A DNA stretch of 13,583 nt, from positions 1 to 13,583 of the forward strand of contig DTUG01000101.1 in assembly GCA_012964275.1 (NCBI GenBank), given 5' to 3'. Made by a program: the position numbers and the translations under genes. This document shows positions 1 through 8,908 of this stretch, in pieces. The stretch's first letter is position 1. The number at the start of each line of letters is the position of its first letter. The notes beneath the pieces are model-generated. The model saw only the letters and a list, made by a program, of their open reading frames with translations. It was not told the origin of the DNA and did no database searches. Origin of the DNA: Fidelibacterota bacterium. GTDB lineage: Bacteria > Fidelibacterota > Marinisomatia > Marinisomatales > UBA1611.

Positions 1-541
1 CATCGGTGATCTGATCAGCGGACAGTTTTCTGGAAACGCTGTCCGGCTCCCAGCGACCGTAATCTTCTTCGATATCATAAATAATTCCGACATAATTAGT
101 ATCCCCGTTTGCATACCAGGCACTATATGCGCCCTGAGATTCCCAGACACCATATAGGATAAATCCATCGTTATCCACAATAGACTCTATGTTGATCCAG
201 GTGTAGTTGGAAGAATTTAAATGTCCTGGCACACCGGCCAGGAAAGCTACTGCCGGCAGATAAGAATATTCCCCCCAGATGCCTGATGGATGTTCATCCC
301 AGTTAATGAAATTGCCATAATTGGTGAGGGCATTATTCACCTTGCCCTGTAGCAGGTAACCAATGCCGCGGTCGTTCATGGGATTGGTCGGATAGGGATA
401 ATCCCCGATACGGGCTGCGGCTGTTTCTCGAAAGGGATCAGGTTCGACATCTCTGTTATATTTATTTATATTGGCAACCAACATACCAGCCATTAAAAAA
501 ACCATAATTATTACCAGAAATATATGATCCGGCTTAGTCAA
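1..541 (-). CDS. Exported protein of unknown function, 3' part cut by the window edge
   Basis: An open frame runs leftward from the end of the TonB receptor gene to the window edge, giving about 180 residues without a stop. I chose the TTG at 541-539, which overlaps the receptor stop codon. It gives a good N-terminal export signal: a short polar MTKPDH followed by the hydrophobic run IFLVIIMVFLMAGMLVA. A GAGA lies 7 bases upstream, and an in-frame stop at 553-551 limits any longer start. The ATG at 505 is the alternative but leaves a poor signal. The mature part is rich in aromatic residues, Gly and Asn (PMNDRGIGYLLQGKVNNA, NWDEHPSGIWGEY, YGVWESQGAYSAWY), as expected of a secreted or surface beta-rich protein. 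I do not recognise a named family. Position suggests it is the third gene of the lipoprotein-receptor operon. A T9SS sorting domain might lie beyond the edge, but that is a guess. Confidence 0.72.
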   Translation of the reverse strand, partial: MTKPDHIFLVIIMVFLMAGMLVANINKYNRDVEPDPFRETAAARIGDYPYPTNPMNDRGIGYLLQGKVNNALTNYGNFINWDEHPSGIWGEYSYLPAVAFLAGVPGHLNSSNYTWINIESIVDNDGFILYGVWESQGAYSAWYANGDTNYVGIIYDIEEDYGRWEPDSVSRKLSADQITD

Positions 542-3500
542 AATCGAATCTCACATTAAAATTGATTTCCCGGGGCTGGGATAAGCGCCATGGTCTGTCG
601 TAATAAGCACTGGACAAATAATGCTCTGCGTCTGCCAAACCGACATTCTCAGTATAGTAGGCTCCGGGATCATCCGCTTTTCCCGTAAGCTGATAAATAT
701 CTATCTCATTACGAATATCCAACAAATTATATATGCTCAAACCCATACTGATCCGATGATCCATGATCTCCAGGTATTTTGTAAAAGTAAGATTAACATT
801 CGTATATCCTGGTCCACGTTTTGAGTTGGGGTTTTTCGAGTCTGGCTTTGGATCACGACCGGCAAATATCATGGGTGTGTATGGTCCCCCGCTCTGATAA
901 AATGCCGTAAGACCAGCATTGATCCCAAAGGGGAGTCTTGTATAAAGATAAAAGGTTAAATCATGGATACGATCATAAAACTGCAGGTATTCCTGGCTGG
1001 GTGCGTCCACATAGACACCACTCACATCCGCCCAGGCATATTCGCTATTATTCTTGGCAATGGATTTTGTATACTGCAATTGAGAGCCAAATCGCTTACC
1101 CCTCATTTCAAGAGTAAAATCTATCCCTTTCGCGCTGCCATAATCGCCGTTATCGCTTATATTATAGGAATAGACTCCAGAGCGCTGATAGGTGCTCTTG
1201 GTCAACTGATCCAGATCTTTCACCCACGATATAATAGAGTAGGCCCAGTTCTCCCCAACCTGAACATTGAACCCTGCAGAGTAGGACTGGGTACGCTCAG
1301 CATTCATTGTAGCATTACCAACCAATCCTTCACCTTCTTCAAACAATTCTTCAGGATCTTCCATTCGGTTTGTATTAAGATAAATGTATGTGTACCGGGG
1401 TGTCTGGTAATATAGACCATAGTTGAAGGTGAACGTTGATTTATCAGTGATCACATGACTAAATCCAATTCTGGGGCTAACCTTGTAAAACCATTCCGCA
1501 TCTTTCAGTATCACTTTTTGGCGAGAAAGACCAGCAAGGACGGTGACTTCTTCGCCCCGATCCCATTGGTCATTGTCATTCAAATCAGAATAATACCAGG
1601 GTTTACCGGGAGAATATTTTCCCAACGTATCAGCCCAGATCTGGGTATTATAATTTACCATGTCGACCCGTATCCCATAATTGATCACCATCCATGGCAC
1701 TTCAAAGGTGTTCTGCAAATAGGCAGAAAATTCTTCTGGCTCTCTAAAATCATCCCACTGGTCATTCTTGTTGGCATCTGAGTATTCTTCTCCTTCATCC
1801 CAGCGGCCATTGCCTTCTCCTACATCGGGGTTCACATAACCACTATCAACCGGCAATAAACCATCGGGACCGGTATCCTGCCAGTATTCAGCGAAGGTTT
1901 GAATTGTAGCCGCTTCACCCAGCCAAGGACTTATGATTTCATAAAAGTTGAGTTTATGATATTTATAATCCAAGCCCAACCTGGCTTTCCATTTATCACT
2001 GATTTGTGATGTGAGATCAATCCGAACTTCATCTGTTACAGCTCGAGAATCAGCATAAAAGTGATCATGCCCGCCAAAGGCACGGCCTTCTTCCCAAACG
2101 TATCCCTGATAATTTGGCATGTAATAGTAGATATCATCCGGTTGTCCAGAGTAAAAGGGAGCAGAACTATAGCCTGGCACATTTTCCCACTGAAGGCGAA
2201 TGCTGTTATAATCAAGAAAAGGTTCGTAATCTTCATACATTTCCGGCTCTAGCCAATAGCTACCGTCTCTATAGTTCAACTCTTGAACCAATTCAGGACC
2301 ATCCCATTCTCCGTCTCCATCCCAGTCATCAAAGGTTTCATCTGTATCCCGTATGCCATTGCCATTCGTATCATAGAATTTCTCGGCGGATTCCCAGTTC
2401 CAGAGGCCAGGCGTAGCACCATAATACCAGCCGCTGTTATTATCCACAAGGGTATAACGAACTGTATCTCCATCTTCGCCGATACCATAAGGAATCACAA
2501 ATGGATTTTCAGGGTCTGAGATCTCTTTATTACCTGCCGGGTGGCGCCATTCGAACCAGTTCGGAAATCCATCGCTATCATTATCCCGCCAGCGAACACC
2601 TTGAAACTGATCCTGAATAAATCGGGCAAGCCTAACAGTGTAAAAGGTTCGAGGACTCAACGTTTGGTTGATCTCAAAATTGTAGCGATATGTATCACGG
2701 AACAGCTCATTGCGGCCTTCATCCCAGTACAAATATCTTGAATTAAAGGCCTCCATATGGTTTGCCACCTGCCACCAGCTTAAATGAAACCTGAGCTTGC
2801 TGGAATACCTATAGCTGAGTTTGCTAAAAATATCCCAGGTTTTATTAAACCCAAAACCGCGGAATCCGGCTACATCATCCCAGGGATTCACCAGGTTGGT
2901 TTTATTCATTTGCAGTGTATCCAGTATAGCATCTTGGTCCACACCCAGATAAACCTTGTCATCAAGTTCATAAACACTGTAATGCTCTTTCATTGTGTAT
3001 TGACCGGAAAACCAGAAATGGAGTTTGGGAATACCCAGAACAGGTCCTCCGATACCAAAATTATAATCGTTTAAGCCTCTCAGATTATCAAAATTCTCTG
3101 TATTGCTGGTATTACCCCGTAGATTGTTAATGAGTGCTCCGACAAAACTGGTTTCATATTCAAAATGGTATTCTATTTTCTTGCCCCCGGTAACGGTGTG
3201 CCAGTTGGATACCGCTGACATGGCATCGCCATATTCTGCGCTAAAACCGCCAGGCTGCCAGTCAAATTCCTTCATAGCGAAAATATTCAAACGAGTACCG
3301 CTACCAATTCCGCCAAAGATCGGATTGCGTACATACATACCATCGATCATATAAGCGATCTCACCGGACCGGCCACCCCTAACATGGACCTCTTCCAGTC
3401 CCCGCTCTTCCTGGTTAGGAATGCCCCGGGTTCCACTTTCAACCTTTACCACACCAGACTGAAGAGTATAGAGTTCGGACAGGTCCCTGAGCGGCAGGGC

Positions 3501-3914
3501 CTGAATAGCTTCCCTATCAATAGTAATTTTTTTAGCTGTGGCTCCTATCTCTACCAGTGGGCGCTGTCCTATTACTTCCACTTCTTCACCTTCCAGTTGG
3601 GCTTCTTCCATATCAGGATTTAGCCAGACTGTCTGATCCATCATCACAACTATTTCTTTGTAGGTTTTCTTTTTGTAACCTAACATTTCTACTACCACAT
3701 CATATGTGCCGACCGGAATATTTAATATGAAGTAATTGCCATCAGCATCCGCGGCTGCACCAATCATCAGGTCAGGAAGATAAATATTAGCCCCGGGTAA
3801 GCCTACTTCTTTGATATCGGTGATCCGTCCCCGAATTGTCCCATCGGTCCCGGCAAAAAGACCAGTAAGAATTACGATCGCAAAGACATACTTCTGTATC
3901 ACCATCTTTCTCAT
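534..3914 (-). CDS. TonB-dependent outer-membrane receptor with carboxypeptidase-regulatory-like N-terminal domain
   Basis: The 1126-aa product has a signal peptide (about 1-22, hydrophobic YVFAIVILTGLFAG). A carboxypeptidase-regulatory-like beta domain follows (about 25-100; GTIRGRITD, GLPGANIYL, ADADGNYFILNIPVGTYDV), then a likely TonB box (EEVEVIGQRP, about 110-118) and a plug domain (about 125-245; VHVRGGRSGEIAYMIDGMYV). The rest is a 22-strand-type beta-barrel rich in alternating aromatic residues, ending in REINFNVRFDFD. The family imports large or scarce substrates across the outer membrane using energy from TonB-ExbBD; the substrate cannot be read from the sequence. Predicted extracellular loops carry acidic calcium-binding-like motifs near 445-456, 515-540, 698-722 and 776-788. 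The start overlaps the lipoprotein stop as ATGA, so translation is probably coupled. A start at Met4 is also possible. It is not a clear SusC: its neighbour does not look like SusD. Confidence 0.93.
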   Translation of the reverse strand: MRKMVIQKYVFAIVILTGLFAGTDGTIRGRITDIKEVGLPGANIYLPDLMIGAAADADGNYFILNIPVGTYDVVVEMLGYKKKTYKEIVVMMDQTVWLNPDMEEAQLEGEEVEVIGQRPLVEIGATAKKITIDREAIQALPLRDLSELYTLQSGVVKVESGTRGIPNQEERGLEEVHVRGGRSGEIAYMIDGMYVRNPIFGGIGSGTRLNIFAMKEFDWQPGGFSAEYGDAMSAVSNWHTVTGGKKIEYHFEYETSFVGALINNLRGNTSNTENFDNLRGLNDYNFGIGGPVLGIPKLHFWFSGQYTMKEHYSVYELDDKVYLGVDQDAILDTLQMNKTNLVNPWDDVAGFRGFGFNKTWDIFSKLSYRYSSKLRFHLSWWQVANHMEAFNSRYLYWDEGRNELFRDTYRYNFEINQTLSPRTFYTVRLARFIQDQFQGVRWRDNDSDGFPNWFEWRHPAGNKEISDPENPFVIPYGIGEDGDTVRYTLVDNNSGWYYGATPGLWNWESAEKFYDTNGNGIRDTDETFDDWDGDGEWDGPELVQELNYRDGSYWLEPEMYEDYEPFLDYNSIRLQWENVPGYSSAPFYSGQPDDIYYYMPNYQGYVWEEGRAFGGHDHFYADSRAVTDEVRIDLTSQISDKWKARLGLDYKYHKLNFYEIISPWLGEAATIQTFAEYWQDTGPDGLLPVDSGYVNPDVGEGNGRWDEGEEYSDANKNDQWDDFREPEEFSAYLQNTFEVPWMVINYGIRVDMVNYNTQIWADTLGKYSPGKPWYYSDLNDNDQWDRGEEVTVLAGLSRQKVILKDAEWFYKVSPRIGFSHVITDKSTFTFNYGLYYQTPRYTYIYLNTNRMEDPEELFEEGEGLVGNATMNAERTQSYSAGFNVQVGENWAYSIISWVKDLDQLTKSTYQRSGVYSYNISDNGDYGSAKGIDFTLEMRGKRFGSQLQYTKSIAKNNSEYAWADVSGVYVDAPSQEYLQFYDRIHDLTFYLYTRLPFGINAGLTAFYQSGGPYTPMIFAGRDPKPDSKNPNSKRGPGYTNVNLTFTKYLEIMDHRISMGLSIYNLLDIRNEIDIYQLTGKADDPGAYYTENVGLADAEHYLSSAYYDRPWRLSQPREINFNVRFDFD

Positions 3915-6118
3915 GGCTCCAGTGCCCTAAAATCAATAGTCTGCATACCAGATTGAGCACTAACCCTAAACGGATCAAAATTAAAATCCGGTATAATGCC
4001 TAAATCATTGAGATGAACAATCTGGGGAGGATAAATTAGCTGCCGGAGAACGTTTCCCGATTTTTCCACATCAATCTCGGCCAGATCCAAGCGGGAATAG
4101 CCTACCCAAACCTGACCCAACGAGTCTGGTGCTCCAAAAACAGATGACAATGTTTCATCAAAGGGATGCTCTGACCAGCGGAGAAATAATTCACTTTTGA
4201 CTATACCATGATCCTTTGCCAGCCAGGTAAAGGATTTCTCTCCATATTCCACACCAGAGCCTAACATGGTCATTGATAGTAGATGGGTAACCTTAAAGCA
4301 ATCTGAGAATGTGGTATCTGCGCTGGGACAATCATTCGCATCGCTAACCACAGAATTATCTCGAAAGCAGGTCCAGGTTCCATCTCCATTGTTTGAACCT
4401 TTCACCCTGGCCGCCTGTATCGTGATATCTGTTGTTTCCACTCCAAATGATTTCTCAATATAATATATCGCAATATCAGTGGTATCGTAATATGTTGTGT
4501 CAACCTGTTCACCATTTCGCAATAGGCCATTATACGTATAGAATAGGATTACATTATCCAGATATTGCTTATGCCAGAAACCATTACGAATCTGATTTGG
4601 GCTCCAATAGAATCCCTGGGGTAAAAAATAACGAGGATAAACCAACTGATTAATATGTTGATCCTGAGAATAAATCTGGTAATTATAATGACGCTGGATA
4701 TCCCCGGCATTAGATGTGGTCCATTCTGTCTTGGTAATATAATAATCATCAGGTTGTCTATTTTCATCAGTAATATGACCAACAACCTGCCGGGTGTAGA
4801 GCGTAACCATGGAATCAATATCACCGACATCCTGGCGCTTGGAGTCAATAAAATTAATCGTCTCAATAATATCTGAATAAACATTGCCCCATCGATCGGT
4901 CATATTATCTTCCAGCTCAACTGTTAGCATAACTTCCGGATTCTCAGGGTCGTTCCAGTTTACCAATAGATTATTGGGTACTTCCCCAATGAGGTACAAT
5001 TGTTTTTCTGGTGTACCATCGCCATCTATGTCAACCAGGGTATATTGTTCTGTATCATCAAATATATCGTTTCCCACATCTTCTGTTTCAGCATCATCCC
5101 ACCGGTTATTGCAGTTCCGGTCTTCATATGGTTCGTTGAGGTCAAATTCACCGTCATCATCAATATCGTGAAATACTTCTGCCGGATCCAAAATGCCGTT
5201 TCCCCTATCAACGAACTCATATACGATATCATTCATGTCCCCATCATTATTGTAATCTACATTATCAATTGTTTCGGCCAAAACATCCCGACTGTCTCCA
5301 TCTCCATTATAGTCACCGATGTCTTCTTCTGCCCCATCCCATTCATTATTATCATTACAATCTGTATTAATACGGAAAATGAGGGAATCAGAGCTGAGCT
5401 GTGTTCGTTCGAATTCAAAATTATTGATAAAAATGATTGGGTCGTCCTTAATGAAGCTGTAACTGGTATCACGCCATTCAGATGAATCCACAAATAATAT
5501 TCCTTCCTGGATCAGCGGCGTATCCAGTACCGCCCAATAGGCGACCACATCAAACGTGTCAGCATAATACAGCATGGTATCTGCCTGGACCCAATCAGAA
5601 TTTCGCAGCCGGTATCGCTGCAGAGAAGGTTCCGCATCCAGGTCCCATTCAATAGATTCAAGATTCTTGAACTGGGATGAAGAAAGCAGAATCGAGTCCG
5701 GTACAATTTTCCCTATCTCAGATGTAACTGTATCGCTACCTATTACTAAGGTATCTATGGTATATCGGGTTAGAAAATGAGTCGAATCGGGAGAAACATT
5801 CAGCAAATAGTCTGGAAAATTCCGCATGGACAGAGCCGGCGGGTCATCATTAAATATCTGCCGGTACTTATCATAGGTATAATCAAAACGGGAACCGTTA
5901 TATATAAAGAATGAAGCATCAATGGCATCATCAAAATTGTAAAAATATTCTTCTACGGGACCGGTTTCCCCATTTCCAATGGTTTCATTCGAAAGCGTAC
6001 TGTTGGGTCCGACCGTAACTATTTCTTCCGATGTGTCTGGTTCAGCACAGGACTGGAAAAACCAGCTCCAGGTAAGGATTACCCAAAAGAGAGTTATTTT
6101 ACTTTGACGAAGTCCCAA
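3911..6118 (-). CDS. Large predicted outer-membrane lipoprotein with a cluster of acidic calcium-binding-like motifs
   Basis: The 735-aa product starts at a TTG (6118-6116) and has a lipoprotein-type signal: basic start, hydrophobic FWVILTWSWFF, then QSC with Cys24 as the likely lipidated residue. The -3 residue is Phe rather than Leu, a relaxed lipobox. Residues about 25-250 and 370-735 are beta-rich with no family I can name. Between them (about 252-368) is a run of Asp/Asn/Gly-rich motifs such as DCNDNNEWDGAEE, DYNGDGDSRD, DYNNDGDMND, DIDDDGEFDLNEP, DRNCNNRWDDAE and DIDGDGTPEK. These resemble EF-hand, dockerin or thrombospondin-3 calcium loops. The gene is first in the minus-strand operon and overlaps the TonB receptor start by 4 bases, so it is probably a surface partner of that receptor, placed like SusD but not like it in sequence. 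An in-frame stop at 6148-6146 limits upstream starts to an ATT at 6145. Confidence 0.85.
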   Translation of the reverse strand: MGLRQSKITLFWVILTWSWFFQSCAEPDTSEEIVTVGPNSTLSNETIGNGETGPVEEYFYNFDDAIDASFFIYNGSRFDYTYDKYRQIFNDDPPALSMRNFPDYLLNVSPDSTHFLTRYTIDTLVIGSDTVTSEIGKIVPDSILLSSSQFKNLESIEWDLDAEPSLQRYRLRNSDWVQADTMLYYADTFDVVAYWAVLDTPLIQEGILFVDSSEWRDTSYSFIKDDPIIFINNFEFERTQLSSDSLIFRINTDCNDNNEWDGAEEDIGDYNGDGDSRDVLAETIDNVDYNNDGDMNDIVYEFVDRGNGILDPAEVFHDIDDDGEFDLNEPYEDRNCNNRWDDAETEDVGNDIFDDTEQYTLVDIDGDGTPEKQLYLIGEVPNNLLVNWNDPENPEVMLTVELEDNMTDRWGNVYSDIIETINFIDSKRQDVGDIDSMVTLYTRQVVGHITDENRQPDDYYITKTEWTTSNAGDIQRHYNYQIYSQDQHINQLVYPRYFLPQGFYWSPNQIRNGFWHKQYLDNVILFYTYNGLLRNGEQVDTTYYDTTDIAIYYIEKSFGVETTDITIQAARVKGSNNGDGTWTCFRDNSVVSDANDCPSADTTFSDCFKVTHLLSMTMLGSGVEYGEKSFTWLAKDHGIVKSELFLRWSEHPFDETLSSVFGAPDSLGQVWVGYSRLDLAEIDVEKSGNVLRQLIYPPQIVHLNDLGIIPDFNFDPFRVSAQSGMQTIDFRALEP

Positions 6119-6188
6119 GGTTTTTTTAAATACTAATCGCGTAATTTAAAGTATGATTATCGTTTTTATAAACTGTTAAACTTACTAT
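6119..6188. promoter_or_regulatory. Divergent intergenic region with probable promoters for the receptor operon and the protease
   Basis: This 70-base AT-rich gap separates two divergent genes, so promoters for both directions should lie in or next to it. On the plus strand TATGAT (6152-6157) and TTTATAAA (6165-6172) could serve as -10 type elements. On the minus strand the A/T-rich stretch just before the lipoprotein TTG could do the same. No convincing -35 element or operator is visible, and neither gene has a clear Shine-Dalgarno sequence, which is common in the FCB group. The exact promoter positions are inference. Confidence 0.35.
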
Positions 6189-8876
6189 ATGAAAAATACG
6201 AACCTAATTTTTCTTGTGCTTATTCTTTTGTACCCATACTCCGTGCAGGCAGACCTGGCCAGTCCCGCACCTATGGATTTTACTCAGCCGGACGGTACCA
6301 AGTTCACAGGATTTAACCGGGGAAATCATCTTCAAGGATGGCGGGAATCAAACGGCTGGTCCATTACCCAAAATAAGGACGGTTGGTGGGTATACGCTCA
6401 AGGTGTTGACCGTCATACACTGATCCCTTCAACACAAAAGGTGGGTATCGATCCTGAACCAGATCAAAACCCCGCTCTAAAATACTTCCCACGGCATTTG
6501 AAGCCTGAACCCAGGTTACTTCTTGATGAAGGGCCCATACCGAATATTCGCAGTACAAGAGCAGATACATTCTTTGTTCCGCTTCTGCTGGTCGACTTTC
6601 CAGATTACGCTTATGAGTATCCTATGCAAACATTTGAGGATATCATGAACCAGGAAGGTTATACATACCCCGGAGCAGAAAATTCCGGAAGTTTTCGTGA
6701 TTTTTACCAGGAAATTTCCTATGGTGAATTTCTTCCGCATTCCATTATTGCCGACTGGGTGAGAGCTCCAAATCCTCATGGCTATTATGCCTACAGTAAT
6801 CCTGATGGGTATGCCCATGTACGGGAATTGGTACGGTATGTAGTGGATGCAGTAGAAGATCAGGGTTTCGACTGGTCTAAATTTGATAACGATGGTAACG
6901 GTAATGTTGACGCCATGAACCTGATCCATGCCGGACCCGGTGCTGAAGAGGGTGATTACTCGAATATCTGGTCACACAAATGGAACCTGGGCAATAATTC
7001 AGTTGAATATGACGGTGTCCAAATCAATTCCTACACCATGAACCCGGAGATCCAGAGCGGAACGATTGTAGCAATCGGGGTTCTATGTCATGAGTTTGGA
7101 CACGCACTGGGATTACCAGACCTTTATGATACGGATTATTCTTCTTCTGGAGCAGGGAAACTCGCCTTAATGGCCAGCGGATCCTGGGGAACCAGCAACA
7201 CTTCGCCCTGGTATCCATCTGCCATGAATGCCTGGTGTAAGAATCAGCTGGGCTGGGTAAATACAGTTGAGCTGACTGATGACCAATCTGGCGTTTCTAT
7301 TGAAAAATCCTATTCCAGCAACCTGGTTTACCGTATGAGCCATCCAACAGTTTCAGCTGAATACTGGCTGATCGAGAACAGGCAGAAAGCCGGCACTGAT
7401 ACGCTCATGCCTCAGCCCGGATTGACCATCTGGCACATCAGTGATGACATAACAAACAATAATAATGAACCCTATTACAGGGTAGGATTGGAACAGGCCG
7501 ATGGTCTTTTTGCATTGGAAAACGGGGGGCCCAGTAACGGCGGTGACGTGTATCCGGGAACCAGCGACAACCACGAATTCAGCCACAGTTCCATGCCTAA
7601 TACTACAAGTCTGTATGGTGATCCTTCCATGAATCGGATTGAAAATATCTCAGATCCAGGACCGTTTATGACATTTGATATATCCTATAATGAGATCATC
7701 CTGGCAGATATTGAACTCCAAGATGGCACTAGTTATGCAAACCTGCCGGGAACCTTCGGTGTTGATATCAATAATGATATGGGCCTGGGCGACCTAGCAC
7801 TCACCCTAGCCTACAATTCTCTGGAACTAGAAATAATTGACATTCTGCCGGCAGCAAGAACCAGTTTTGACTCCGTAATGATAGACGGCCGCTCGGTGAG
7901 TTTCCAGAATCTGAATATTTATGCTGGGTCCGGGCGGGCATTTGATATAAAGGTCATGAATTACACGGGTGTTCCCACCACAGTGGAAGTCAGCATTAAC
8001 ACTGTAGCAGCCTACCGGGACGACGGTGCTGAAGTGGGTATGGTCCCCGCTGGATCGGCTCTATACACCATACTGGGCATCGACCAGGTTTTTGATATCC
8101 AGGACGGCACGGGCGCAATCGGTGGCGGCGGTTCTTTCGGAGTTTCCCTGACCAACACGGTACCGATCCAATTTTTCATTATGAATATCACGGATATCCC
8201 AGATCTACTCACACCCAGTGATGAACCCTTTACGGATGTAAACGGCAACGGGCAATGGGACAATGGGGAGCCATTCCAGGATTGGAACGAGAACGAAACC
8301 TGGTCACCCGTAGTTGAACTGTCGGGTCGAACTGCCGGATGGTCCATCGATGTTCAGGCATCAGGAAATAATATGAATATCGCCGGCACTAACTGGCTGG
8401 ACCCACTGGGACCAGGCACCGGACCGATCTTCATCATCAATACTGCGGTGAGTCCCGAAGCTCAGCTGGGTGAAACGATTCTGATCACAACTGATATCTG
8501 GCAATTAATGGACGCCTGGGGACATACAGGTGTTCCTTTTCAAAACGGGACCGGATCTGTGTCAATAGACCAGGTACTTGAAACCAGCGATAAACTTCCC
8601 CTGCCGGAATCGTTCATCTTGGAGAATATTTACCCAAATCCATTTAACCCAGCGACAACATTGGAATTCAACGTTCCAAGGAATTCAGGTGATCCTGTCA
8701 AGATCCATATTTATGATATTGCTGGGCGAATGATTATCCAACTGACTGATAGGATCTACAATTCAGGCCGGTATCGACTAACCTGGGATGGATCAGCATT
8801 CAGCAGCGGAATCTATTTTGTTCATTTCCACGCTGGAGATATCCGCCAAGTCAGAAAAATTTCACTGATTAAATAA
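6189..8876 (+). CDS. Secreted M6-family zinc metalloprotease with T9SS C-terminal sorting domain
   Basis: The 895-aa product begins with a signal peptide (LIFLVLILLYPYSVQA, cleavage likely after Ala21). The propeptide region, PAPMDFTQPDGTKFTGF and GWRESNGWSITQ, is typical of M6 proteases. The catalytic domain has the zinc site HEFGHALGLPD (His301, Glu302, His305, Asp311; HExxHxxGxxD) and a Met-turn-like LMASGSWG around Met328. Residues about 500-800 look like two beta-sandwich, cohesin-like modules; an acidic motif (DVNGNGQWDNGEPFQDWNEN, 683-702) sits in the second. The last 91 residues (from LPESF, 805) form a type A T9SS sorting domain with YPNPFNP (815-821), YDIAGRM and GIYFVHF, so the enzyme should be secreted and anchored or released at the cell surface. 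It likely degrades extracellular proteins. It stands alone on its strand and diverges from the receptor operon; a joint role in using protein-derived nutrients is inference. Confidence 0.93.
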   Translation: MKNTNLIFLVLILLYPYSVQADLASPAPMDFTQPDGTKFTGFNRGNHLQGWRESNGWSITQNKDGWWVYAQGVDRHTLIPSTQKVGIDPEPDQNPALKYFPRHLKPEPRLLLDEGPIPNIRSTRADTFFVPLLLVDFPDYAYEYPMQTFEDIMNQEGYTYPGAENSGSFRDFYQEISYGEFLPHSIIADWVRAPNPHGYYAYSNPDGYAHVRELVRYVVDAVEDQGFDWSKFDNDGNGNVDAMNLIHAGPGAEEGDYSNIWSHKWNLGNNSVEYDGVQINSYTMNPEIQSGTIVAIGVLCHEFGHALGLPDLYDTDYSSSGAGKLALMASGSWGTSNTSPWYPSAMNAWCKNQLGWVNTVELTDDQSGVSIEKSYSSNLVYRMSHPTVSAEYWLIENRQKAGTDTLMPQPGLTIWHISDDITNNNNEPYYRVGLEQADGLFALENGGPSNGGDVYPGTSDNHEFSHSSMPNTTSLYGDPSMNRIENISDPGPFMTFDISYNEIILADIELQDGTSYANLPGTFGVDINNDMGLGDLALTLAYNSLELEIIDILPAARTSFDSVMIDGRSVSFQNLNIYAGSGRAFDIKVMNYTGVPTTVEVSINTVAAYRDDGAEVGMVPAGSALYTILGIDQVFDIQDGTGAIGGGGSFGVSLTNTVPIQFFIMNITDIPDLLTPSDEPFTDVNGNGQWDNGEPFQDWNENETWSPVVELSGRTAGWSIDVQASGNNMNIAGTNWLDPLGPGTGPIFIINTAVSPEAQLGETILITTDIWQLMDAWGHTGVPFQNGTGSVSIDQVLETSDKLPLPESFILENIYPNPFNPATTLEFNVPRNSGDPVKIHIYDIAGRMIIQLTDRIYNSGRYRLTWDGSAFSSGIYFVHFHAGDIRQVRKISLIK

Positions 8877-8878
8877 AA

Positions 8879-8898
8879 AAAGCTCCGCTGGGGGCTTT
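8879..8898. terminator. Bidirectional intrinsic terminator between convergent genes
   Basis: AAAGCTCC (8879-8886) and GGGGCTTT (8891-8898) form an 8-bp stem with one G-T wobble and a GCTG loop. On the minus strand the hairpin is followed by TTTTTTT then ATTT, a strong U-tract, so it should efficiently end the tig-clpP-clpX transcript. On the plus strand it follows the protease stop by 2 bases and is followed by only TTT within the stem and then AT, so it is weaker in that direction. Confidence 0.8.
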
Positions 8899-8908
8899 AT
8901 ACCATTAT

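Noticed and set aside
963..1415. Open frame of 150 codons on the plus strand opposite the TonB receptor, and similar frames at 5000-5485
   Set aside because: Both are antisense to well-supported genes with no recognisable features and no plausible start context.
1740..1830. DNA-level direct repeats encoding the W-D-x-G-E motifs in the receptor gene
   Set aside because: Copies share short stretches such as the CCCA-x-TGG-type codons but diverge quickly at the base level; similarity is at the protein motif level, so I do not list them as DNA repeats.
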